Part shown: piece after piece, positions 45,141 to 54,252 of the stretch
Numbering within the stretch: the stretch's first letter is position 1
Layout: each line of letters starts with the position of its first letter
NCBI GenBank assembly: GCA_023014485.1
Contig: JAJOZX010002355.1
Span: 5,001-69,000 of the forward strand
DNA length: 64,000 nucleotides
DNA from: Bathynomus jamesi
Taxonomy: Eukaryota > Arthropoda > Malacostraca > Isopoda > Cirolanidae
Direction: 5' to 3'
Program-made: the position numbers and the translations under genes
Notes under the pieces: generated by a model
Seen by the model: only the letters and a program-made list of their open reading frames with translations
Told to the model about the DNA's origin: nothing
The model's database searches: none

Positions 45141-46474
45141 CAGTCAACAAAATAAGTCCTTCCTTCCATTATAGGATATAAGGTGATATACTGTATAAAA
45201 AAAGAAATGAAGAAATGCTGACGAGAGAAGGTACAGCATTTATTGAGAAAATGTGTGGGTTCATGAAAGTGTTTTAGATGGAAGCGATGAAGCTAAGGGA
45301 ATATTTGTTTATTTGAAACTGGAAGAAGTATTACTTGCATGAGTGCACTATATTTTAAATCTTTTGTCACTTCTCTCTTATTTCATTTCAAATCCTAATA
45401 GAATAAACCCTAAAATGGGCATCTCGAATGATGTTATGCCCAAAAATATTCATATCCTCATTCCCAGTCGAGTATTGTACACTTCCTTTGCATAATTATG
45501 ATACTTGTATTCACAGAGGTCATTCTGCGTCAACACTTGGTCATACCACTGTTAAGGCATGATTACTTCATTATTTCATTACTAACTTTAGATTAGAGCA
45601 GTGTAGGTGTTAAGTTTTAAGTAATACCCACTTTTGACTGTTTGAGCCTGGTTAGGGTTACACTTTAAGGGGTAGTTTTAAAAGGAAACAGTGTTACCAA
45701 ATCAGGAACGCTTATCAAAGTAATTTTAATTTTCATATGGTCACAATCGTAACACGATACTTACTAATATTTAAAGTAAAGAAATATAATTTATCTACTT
45801 ATTTATTCTTAATTAAAACATATACTTATTATTAAGATTTTTTATTATAAAGTATTACCAATGAGTTCTGAATACCTATATTTAATTAATCAATAAAGTA
45901 CAGCGAACAGCTTCTAAAATTTGCTGAGAGATCCCAGAATTATAAGATAAAATATAATACAAATTTCTCCAACTTGACTTTGTTTTTGACATTTCATTCC
46001 AAACACACTGAAAACAAAGAAGAGAATTTTAACAGTAATTTGCCGACTGTCAAGTAACTATTTTACTGAAATAATTGTAAGTAAACGTACTTACAGGATG
46101 TACTCTATGAAAAATTATCGTATACACCATCACTCTAAAACAGTTTCATGGCAGACCTATATCTATACTATCATTATTTTTACTTATCCAAGCTACAAAC
46201 TCTCTAAATTTATCTTCATTTTATTTTAGGTTTAACGAGATTCCGTTTTTGCCGCCCATTAATCGGTAGCTGGCGTATTTATACCCGCAGTGGTAAGCGT
46301 ACCCATTTGAGAACCTCCGCACCAAATTCAAGTTAAAAACCAAACCAAAAAGGAGAAAAATGTAGAGGTAATTCTTTCCCTCTCAAAATTTTTACTTTTA
46401 AATTCGTTCATAAATACTTTCGTATTTTCAGCTTTACAGTAATCAGCAGAGGTAAAGACTTATTTTGTTGACTG
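45141..46474. mobile_element. Non-autonomous pogo/Tc1-like element (1334 bp)
   Basis: Perfect 18-nt terminal inverted repeats, CAGTCAACAAAATAAGTC, with TA on both sides (45139-45140; 46475-46476). CAGT ends and a TA duplication fit the pogo/Tigger branch, though that is inferred. No transposase frame is visible in the 1.3 kb. Its length suggests either a fully decayed autonomous element or captured filler sequence. Confidence 0.8.
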
Positions 46475-46479
46475 TACAG

Positions 46480-47035
46480 ATATGATGGTTTGAGTTTTGA
46501 TATAATAAAAAATGTTGTTGGTTGGTCAATTTTTTAACATTTTATCCCTGGTACACACGCTATTTATAACAATATTCTCCCACTACGAGATATTTATATA
46601 TATGCTTAAAGTACTTTAAAATACTCGCCATATATTTTTTTTTTGTCTTTTGTACAGTGTGATAATAAAGTTTTCTGCAAGCAGTGAAATTTATCTTTCA
46701 AAGAAAGCGCAAATAAAGTTACCGTTTCGTGATCAAGGGACCTGTTGCTCGAAGGGGGTACTCCGAAGGGCTGTCATCATATTATAGACGTATCTTAATT
46801 GCTACATACTCACTGTGATTCATGGGAGAACCGCAAATTTGGGGAAAAGTTTATTATTAAATATATATAGAGTGTGTGATTATGGTCGTATATTAAATTG
46901 GGTTTTTAATACAACCAATAACTTACGTATTATACAAATTATACGCCAAGAAAGCGTAATTCAGTTAAGGAAGGAGCAAATTTCTTATATCATTTTATAC
47001 TTCACCAGAATAATTCGGTAAAGATTTGTATGATA
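46480..47035. other. Unassigned AT-rich DNA
   Basis: One 68-codon plus-strand frame without recognisable domain. Confidence 0.45.
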
Positions 47036-47309
47036 CAGGGTGTCCCATAAGTCCGGTGTCATAGGAAACTTTATTTTAAATTAAATTTATAAAATTAATA
47101 CATTAGAACTGAACAAAATGTTCAAATTGATGTCTTGTTTAGGGACTTTTCCTGAGGAGTGTAACTCACTTTCATATTAGCCATTGAGTGTTATTCTACT
47201 TGCAACCAAAAAAAGGTCCCAAAACAAGGGATCAGTTTGAATAATTGTATTAGTTCTAATATATTACTTTTGTAAATACATTATGAGACCGAACTTATGG
47301 GACACCCTG
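47036..47309. mobile_element. Palindromic mariner-type MITE (274 bp)
   Basis: CAGGGTGTCCCATAAGTCCG at the left and the near-complement CGAACTTATGGGACACCCTG at the right, next to TA. The inner arms pair again (ATTAGAACTGAACAAAATG with its diverged partner), giving a long imperfect hairpin. Confidence 0.88.
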
Positions 47310-47776
47310 TATACAACTAACTGTATTGCTAAACAAAATATTCCGATGATCTTGAATGAAATTCTGATGGTCAAAATTCCTGCTTTCGAATACAATCAAT
47401 GAGCGACTGATTGAATTCATTCTAAATGTTGTTTACGATGACTCTTTATGTCTAAGTTCATCATGGTCAGATCGATGGTTCCAACTTTAACTTGCAGACG
47501 CGTAAGTGAAAGGTTGAGAAGGCCGCGGTTATATATTCGTATAATAATGTCGAATAACAATGTCGGGTTCTTTATTTATTTATTTTTTCAATGCATCTAA
47601 TAGACTCTTCTGGGAGTTACTTCTATTTTGCAAATTCGTTAAGTTTAATGATATATCTCAACAATGTTTATAACATAATGCAGATAGGTTACGTATAGGA
47701 CATTGGTTATGTATGAGACACGTCAAAAACAGTCGTTCTTTTAATTCTGCGAGAGAATCAGTCGTTTGAAATATTT

Positions 47777-47779
<3 letters not shown>

Positions 47780-47838
<59 letters not shown>
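47780..47838. repeat. (TA)n microsatellite
   Basis: About 59 nt of TA with one slip, bordering the mariner-type element. Confidence 0.95.
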
Positions 47839-47841
<3 letters not shown>

Positions 47842-47842
<1 letters not shown>

Positions 47843-48802
47843 ATAAAATAATGTGATATGTTTTAAAATAAAGCGCAATACCATAAGTTTCATACGTGCA
47901 AGTTTGTTAATAAATCCAAGCATATGTCCCGTTGGTGGTTCTGCAAATATCTAATCGATAACTGATTTCAATCCACATTCGGCCCAACGTCTCGAGTAGC
48001 ACTGTGCTGTAATCTTCTGTTTTAGCGTTTGCAGTTTGTCCACGTTTTCGGAATGAACAAGGTCTGTCACGATTGGACCTACGCGTTACGGACTTTCTCG
48101 TTCAGAACAGCATGCACACTGCTACTGTAATGCGGTGGTGTTCCATCTTCTTGAAAGATTATGTCCAATTCTTCTTTAGCTTGAGGGATAAAGTTTTCAA
48201 GAATATTCAGAGAGGTTATATCAATAACCGTTTCCTTTCCGAAGAAGAAAGGACCACGCGTTCACTTTGGGGCTGTCGCGCGTGTATTCGATGGTATGCA
48301 CGTAGATATTCGGAGTCCCAAACTCTACAGTTGCGTCGATTTACCCTCCCGTCTGTGTAAAACCTTGCCTCATCGGTGAAAAGAATGTGATTCAGAAAAT
48401 TCTGGTCTTCATCTAAGTTTTGCAACACGGAAACAGCAAACTCCACACGTTCCGGCCGATTCTCAGGTTTAATTTCTTGCGCAGATTGGAATTTATAAGC
48501 GTACAGAAGGTGTTTATGCAAGACTGTGTGAACTGTTCGCGAGGCTATATTGTGGAATCGACCCTTTTGGGATAAGCAAAAATGACTCTCGAAATCTTCA
48601 TCTGACGCGCGTGGTCTACCTGTTGATTTCTTCGGTAAGACACTCCCGGTTTCCTCGAACTGATTATACCACGTATCATCTCGCGTCAGAGTCTGGTGTG
48701 CGTGAGGCTTACTGGTGCGCGTCTGGTGCGTCTGGTGCTCGTAAAATTCATTAAAACTTAAAGTACGGTGCTTTATTTTAAAACATATCACATTATTTTA
48801 TC
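47842..48802 (-). mobile_element. Mariner-type element with 33-nt perfect terminal repeats, internally deleted
   Basis: GATAAAATAATGTGATATG...AAATAAAGC at 47842-47874 is the exact complement of 48770-48802. Length 961 bp. Transposase sequence on the minus strand lacks the second and third catalytic residues. The start codon of the transposase lies inside the right terminal repeat. Confidence 0.85.
47930..48791 (-). pseudogene. Mariner-type transposase with central deletion
   Basis: N-terminal part: HRTLSFNEFYE, DTWYNQFEETGSVLPKKSTG (linker to second HTH), RPRASDED, then TVHTVLHKHLLYAYKFQ. The first catalytic Asp is in ILFTDEARFYTDGRVNRRNC. After 48216 the frame shifts, and a C-terminal end like LLETLGRMWIEISYRLDICR appears near 47960-48020. 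The SPDLTP-type segment with the third Asp is missing. Confidence 0.85.
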
Positions 48803-49107
48803 TTTTCCACATCATAAAATGTAGTTTGTTAAAATCACGGAGAACATTTGTGAAGACCCTTGTACAGTACATTAACTTAACTTCTTAAGCGTAATCAACG
48901 AGTTATATCGTCTATCGGTAAGTATACAAGTGAAAAAAGTGAAATTTACATACTTCTTGTATTACAAATTCAAGTTCTTTACTAAAGTAAAAAGTCTGGA
49001 AGGACACATTTTTATCATGAAATATTTTACTGATGAGCACGAGTGCTTTACTGATATCATACAAGAAATCTATATAGGTTTGGAAGAGTATTTATTCAAA
49101 ACACGTT

Positions 49108-49130
49108 ATATATATATATATAATATATTA
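49108..49130. repeat. (TA)n microsatellite, short
   Basis: Short TA array left of the Tc1 element. Confidence 0.8.
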
Positions 49131-49428
49131 CGGGTGGCAAGAGCTCCACACCGCAACCGTAGCGGAGAGGAGCGGAACCGTAGCTGAAAATCCCAAAAAT
49201 AAGCGGAGCCAGAGCGAAGCTGGAACAGGGGTACCCTGAGCTGGAGTTATATATTACCGGACAGAAAAAGTGGAACACTGTTTTTACATTACTATGCAGT
49301 GGAATTTTGAGATGTATATTATATTTAGGACTGAAATAAGAGTGTGCCAGGGAAGTATTTTTATTCAAATACTTTGTACGACTCGTTTTGCTTTTAAAAC
49401 ATCTTCAACTCGTATTGGCATCGATGAT

Positions 49429-49707
49429 TTACAAATTCTGGTAATTTCTGGATTTCGACGGTGTCTTATAGTTGAAATGTGTTCCTTTTGCCTTCTTCTC
49501 TTCCAAATTAACCAAAAAATTTTCATTTGGATTCAGAACTGGTGAATTTCCAGGCCAATCTAATGCTCCAGGTGCCGTTTTTCTCATAAAACTTTTTCTT
49601 TTCAAAACATTTGTCCTATGACATGGTGCCAAATCTTGTTGAAACAACCATATTCTATGTCCAAATCATTTGTTAGCCAGGAACAACAACTTTCCTTTCA
49701 TCACTGG

Positions 49708-49738
<31 letters not shown>

Positions 49739-50540
49739 CACTGTATTTTTGGCTATTCATCATTCCATTCACAAAAACAAATCTCCATTTCAAGGATTCC
49801 AAAGCCGGAACAAACCATAACTCTCTCAGGATGCTTCGTGGTGCAAGACAAGTGACTAATTGATCTCTTGGCACCCTTCATTTACCTTACGAGAGGTGTT
49901 CGATCTCCAGAAATCAGAAAATGGGGTGCATCGCTAAAAATGACCTGAGAAAAATGAACTAAAAGAATCCTAAAGATCAAGAAAATACACAAAAACAATA
50001 CCCGGGATAATGACGTCACACCTGTGAACATTAAAAACTATTCATAGTTGTAACATTTTTTAATTTGTAAAGTGGATGTTTAGAAAGTTGGATATATTTA
50101 TTAGAGACTTTTCAGTGTTTGAGTATTCTTGATCATTTCTGAAAATGAACCACAAACTTTGCATGACTTTTTCTAAAATTAAAAAGAAGGGTACATTCCC
50201 GACACCTTAACTGTTTCTACTCGTCTACAGTGAAGTCTTTGTACTCTCCTGCCTATTGCAACCTCTTCGTACGCATCTTTGGTGTTAACAGCGGGTTTTG
50301 AGGTGCTCGTACGCAGTTCATATGTTCTTCTCACTGTCCTTGCATAATTTTTCACCCCACAGCTTTCCAGCTCATTTTAAATTTTATATGACGTCTTCCT
50401 CAGGTCTTTCTTACAAATTCTTACGAGTTTTGAGTTGGCTCTCGCGGAAGTTATCATCTTTCTTTCCATTTTTCCAGCATCCTGTTCACGACAGTACCAT
50501 TCTAAATGTATGGCTGTATGATTCCATGCATAGGTGGTTT
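49429..50540 (-). pseudogene. Tc1-like transposase with frameshifts
   Basis: N-terminal/HTH part (about 50470-50230) in shifting frames: RMLEKWKE, TSKPAVNTKD, then GEYKDFTVDE, a Tc1-type region before the first catalytic Asp. The catalytic part (49647-49429) reads MFQQDLAPCHRTNVLKRK (second Asp in QQD) and LDWPGNSPVLNPNENFL (third catalytic residue Glu in NPxEN, with SPD altered to SPV). Non-functional. Confidence 0.82.
49709..49733. repeat. (TA)n array inside transposase coding sequence
   Basis: Splits the Tc1 reading MNSQKYSVY from PVMKGKLLF, both recognisable parts of the same protein region. Confidence 0.85.
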
Positions 50541-50823
50541 TGATATAATTAGGTCACTAGATGTTTGTTGAAATGGTTTTGCAGTACGATCATGCAAAGC
50601 AATCACCTTCCAAACATTTTTGTAGTTGTTTCTGGTCATTTTTATGTATTCTCAAATGAGAAGCTTCGCTCATATATCATTAAATACAACTTCTATTTAC
50701 GTAAACTATACACATACTTCGGTTCGTTGGTTGCTCAAGTCGGCAACGAATTACAAAATGATTTTTGTATACATTACTTTTGGAATGTGGGACAGTTATA
50801 TTTTTACATAGATTACAGAGTGT

Positions 50824-50893
50824 CCTATTTTTTTCTGGCCTGAACTATATATATATATATATATATATAGTTCAGGCCAGAAAAAAAATAGGA
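50824..50893. repeat. Two Tc1 termini mirrored around a (TA)n array
   Basis: CCTATTTTTTTCTGGCCTGA on one side and TCAGGCCAGAAAAAAAATAG on the other are exact complements apart from one T/A count, with about 22 nt of TA between. The left belongs to the Tc1 element at 49253-50846; the right is a solo terminus. Confidence 0.85.
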
Positions 50894-50984
50894 CTATGTG
50901 TGTGTGTGTGTGTTGTGTGTTAACGTGTGGAGGGTTAACGTGTAAAATACCTCTGGACGCGAACGTGTTTCCTAGGTTGTTTAA

Positions 50985-51116
50985 ATATATAACAGGTTGT
51001 GTTAACGCTTCTCCCGTCGTAGTGTACCAGCAAACGCCCTCACCTTTTACTCAAGAGGTGGTAGGTTCGACCCCCTGGAGGGGACAAATTTTCATCATAA
51101 AAAATCGTGTGTGTTC
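50985..51116 (+). mobile_element. tRNA-like SINE fragment
   Basis: CGTAGTGTACCAG (A-box-like, 51018-51030) and GTAGGTTCGACCCCC (B-box, 51061-51075) with tRNA-like spacing and a possible anticodon stem CCTC..GAGG. The tail ATTTTCATCATAAAAAATCG runs into a (TA)n array (51117-51170). Different from the SINE at 697, 30140 and 30928. Confidence 0.55.
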
Positions 51117-51126
51117 ATATATATAT

Positions 51127-51170
<44 letters not shown>
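51117..51170. repeat. (TA)n microsatellite
   Basis: TA with slips between SINE and mariner-type element. Confidence 0.95.
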
Positions 51171-51173
51171 GTA

Positions 51174-51910
51174 CAGGGTGGCGGAAAGTAGCTCCCTATT
51201 TTGGATTGGTAAAAAAATATGTATATTATCCATTTATTTCAGAAGAAATAATATGAAAAGGTAGGCATACAGTAGGTTTCCTCTAAAATTCAATGTGGCT
51301 CCAACTCTTTCCACCAGCTTCTGGAGCCGCCCAGGAATGGCGTTCACTGACTTTAGCAGGAACTCCGGCGGGATGGATGACATGACTTCCCGAATTCGGT
51401 CCTCCAGTTCTTCCAATGTCCTCGGTTTGGTGTGGTAGACTTCTTCCTTTACCCCACCCCCAAAGAAAGAAGTCGCACGGTGTCAAGTCGGGGCTCCTGG
51501 CTGGCCATGATGTGGACCACGACCACCCATCCAACGCCCAGGGAAGTGGCATCCAGCCACTCACCGACAACAAGAGCGAAGTGCGGAGGGGCGCCATCTT
51601 GCATAAATATCAGATCTTTGGGGGTGTGTAAAGGAAGAAGTCTACCGCACCAAACCGAGGACATTGGAAGAACTGGAAGACCGAATTCGGGAAGTCATGT
51701 CATCCATCCCGCCGGAGTTCCTGCTAAAGTCAGTGGACGCCATTCCTGGGCGGCTCCAGAAGCTGGTGGAAAGAGTTGGAGCCCACATTGAATTTTAGAG
51801 AAAACCTACCATGTATGCCTACCTTTTCATATTATTTCTTCTGAAATAAATGGATAATATACGTATTTTTTTACCAATCCAAAATAGGGAGCTACTTTCC
51901 GCCCACCCTG
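51174..51910. mobile_element. Mariner-type element built as an inverted duplication of its 3' part
   Basis: Ends CAGGGTGGCGGAAAGTAGC and its complement (one base differs), flanked by TA. About 280 nt at each end (51174-51455 and 51629-51910) are near-identical inverted copies of the transposase 3' coding region. A single-copy centre of about 170 nt between them has the catalytic motifs. The architecture matches the unrelated element at 27940-28884. Confidence 0.9.
51283..51664 (-). pseudogene. Mariner-type transposase C-terminal part
   Basis: Two overlapping minus-strand frames: LIFMQDGAPPHFALVVGEWL (second catalytic Asp in QDGAPPH) shifting into TSWPARSPDLTPCDFFLWGW (third Asp in PCD). The rest, in yet another frame, forms the duplicated arm. 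N-terminal half absent. Confidence 0.85.
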
Positions 51911-52355
51911 TATATATAACGAAACTGTAACCTAGGTAGTAACTATATAAAACGAAGCATTTGTTCTGTTAATACCTCTGAAAACAAGATTATTTTTTTC
52001 TTAATATTGTGACCATGTCGACATAATATTTTTCATTTAATTTCTTATTGTCTACCAGCAGTGTTCAAATGGGCATAATATTCTTTTGGAATGTTTCCTT
52101 ATCCGCCGTTAGATAGCTATAGGCGATGCTGGAATAGTTATGGTGTACTTTTCACTTTATGTCATTCTCATTCCCATCTGAACCCTCGAACTGGGAGTAA
52201 TTGAAGATCTCGGAAAATAATTTTGTGTTTTGGTAAAAATATAAACAAAGAGACAGTGACGCAATTACGTGTCTGAGCGGGATCTTCTTTTTGAAAAATC
52301 TTAACTTAAAAGTAGGACATTCTTCTACGATGCGAATGGAAATGCATCGCTCTTA
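51911..52355. other. Unassigned DNA
   Basis: AT-rich; no gene or element recognised. Confidence 0.45.
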
Positions 52356-53276
52356 GCCGCATCTCTATGGTGCCTTTTACCGTGCGTCAAGCGCATGCCT
52401 CATGACACACATGATGCATGCATGCTCCAAATCTTGCCTTTTTAGCAAAAAATTGTGAGGCGGGAGCTGACGCAAGGCTTTCCGACACAAGTGGGAAGGT
52501 CTCGCGTCAAGTTGTGCCTCACCCTAAATATTTACTATAACTAGCGCTCTCGCGGCCGACTAGCGAGTGAGGATTGTCTGTGGGTCAGTGGGTGACAGGA
52601 AGTTGAGTGTCTTTCGGTGCTGCTCCTGTGTGAAACGTTCGGTTTGTGTGATTGATGCATATGTTATTTTATGTACATGACTAATCGTTTATCTTTACAG
52701 TGCATGGTGTGTTTGTAGAAAACGAACCTGAGCCATATGAACAATACTGTGGAGATTCTGGTAAAATTGTGGAAAAATGCGGATCCCTCCAACCTCACTT
52801 CACGCAACAGGTCATTGCCATAAGATGTATCTTAGAATGATCTTCTCTAGAATATCCTACGTATTTTTTGCTTTTCAGTCAGGATGAATGCAAAAAACTT
52901 CACTTTTTTCTACGTGAAGGTCAAAATATGAAAATAAAAACCCACTCTAATAGACAGAATTTATTCCCACAACAGTTTCGACGCCCACTGTCATCCACCC
53001 GAGGAGGATGCCAGTGGGCGTCGAAACTGTTGTGGAAATAAACTCTGTCTATTAGAGTGGGTTTTTATTTTCATACTTTTCAGTCAGTTTAATAACCATA
53101 TAGGCAGCACAAACACCAGTCGATACAACCTCATCCACCGACATCTTCAGATTGAGCTCGCGGCACGATGAAACATGGCTTCTCGTGTTGTCTTTAGGGC
53201 ATGCCTCTGATGCCTCTAGTGGCATGCAGTATTGCATGCAATACGGCAAGGAAAGAGGCACCGTGGAAACACGGCT
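52356..53276. mobile_element. Harbinger-like non-autonomous element (921 bp)
   Basis: Left end GCCGCATCTCTATGGTGCCT and right-end complement AGCCGTGTTTCCACGGTGCC align. TTA at 52353-52355 and 53277-53279 is a 3-bp duplication as in PIF/Harbinger. Both arms contain CATGCCTC and GCATGCA motifs. CpG-rich interior (about 52440-52640) with no transposase. The palindrome P6 (52927-53075) lies inside it as a later insertion. Confidence 0.7.
52927..53075. mobile_element. Palindromic foldback P6, Penelope-like 3'-end type
   Basis: TATGAAAATAAAAACCCACT at the left and the complement at the right; arms of about 65 nt, spacer about 20 nt. The centre-right reads CCGAGGA-G-GATGCC-AGTG-GGCGTC-GAAAC (52999-53027), a hammerhead-like core with a 6-bp stem. 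Confidence 0.78.
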
Positions 53277-53453
53277 TTAGTCTTAGTATTTCACTCACGG
53301 ATTTCTTACTCTTGGTTGTTGAATGAAATGCAACGACATTGAGTGTTTGCTTGCGTGGCAGTTTTGAAATTAATAGCTTCTTATTTGATTGCGGTCAAAT
53401 GTTCTTTGTATATATAAGTCAGATTATAGCTATACTCTCTTTCATATACTGTG

Positions 53454-53456
<3 letters not shown>

Positions 53457-53526
<70 letters not shown>

Positions 53527-53537
53527 TATATATATAT
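53457..53537. repeat. (CA)n(TA)n compound microsatellite
   Basis: About 34 nt of CA then about 47 nt of TA with one slip. Confidence 0.95.
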
Positions 53538-53593
53538 GAGGAATTTCACACTTACACACATTACTTACTTACTTCATGGTACTTTATGTGAGT

Positions 53594-53661
53594 TTAAACG
53601 ACGGTTCAAGATCGACCTGCGGTCAACCCCTCTGCAGCATCCCGCCTCATTTCCGGGATAC
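53594..53661 (-). mobile_element. LINE-a 3' end, solo copy
   Basis: AAACGACGGTTCAAGATCGA, CCTGCGGTCAACCCCTCTGC and AGCATCCCGCCTCATTTCC match 1897-1967, next to the 3' end of LINE relic a. Confidence 0.75.
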
Positions 53662-53827
53662 GTGAAAAGAATGAATGATGCAAATCTACAAGGAAAAAGA
53701 AAAAAATTATTCCAAGGCCTTTCGTATACTGAACAGTGTATTCGTGTATTCATTCCCTGACGAGGTGTACTGTTGAATACACGAAATGTCTTGAAATAAC
53801 TTTTTCTTTTTCCTTGTAGGTTTGCAT
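53661..53827. mobile_element. Palindromic foldback P4, Penelope-like 3'-end type
   Basis: Arms ATGCAAATCTACAAGG and complement, about 60 nt, with diverged centre. The right arm has CTGACGA-G-GTGTA-CTGTTGAA-TACAC-GAAA (53757-53785). Same family as P3 and P5. Followed by a short TA run. Confidence 0.78.
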
Positions 53828-54046
53828 TATATATATCATATAATTTAAATTTACAAAATATGGTAGCGTTCGTATATCAGCATTTTTTTTAAATTCGCTA
53901 AATAATGTTCATTCCTGACACGTTTTTGATATTTTAAAGTTTTGACACATTATTCCATCCATGCGTTTCGTATCCATTAACATGTCCTGTAAAATTGACA
54001 TGTCCGAAATTTGTCCATTTCGACCAATTTGTATTTTCACTGTACA

Positions 54047-54083
54047 GTATGTATGTATGTATGTATGTATGTATGTATGTATG
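54047..54083. repeat. (TATG)n microsatellite
   Basis: About nine TATG units. Confidence 0.95.
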
Positions 54084-54252
54084 TTTGTTTGTTTGTATGT
54101 ATATTTGTATATGCGATGCGTGTTTATGTTCAATTTACGTAGTTGTAGTAATTATTTTTATGAAATAAAACCTTTCATATACTTATTATTTTCTACTTTA
54201 GAGACTCTATGTTTCATGCAATAAAAACTGTATACCTCACAACCTTACCTTA

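Larger units (their letters stand above)
49253..50846 (-). mobile_element. Tc1-like element (about 1.6 kb), degraded
   Basis: Left end CCGGACAGAAAAAGTGGAAC resembles the complement of the right end (CAGGCCAGAAAAAAATAGGA). Transposase remnants on the minus strand span the whole length. A (TA)n array interrupts the coding sequence at 49709-49733. The right end abuts another TA array, beyond which the same terminus occurs again, inverted. Confidence 0.78.
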
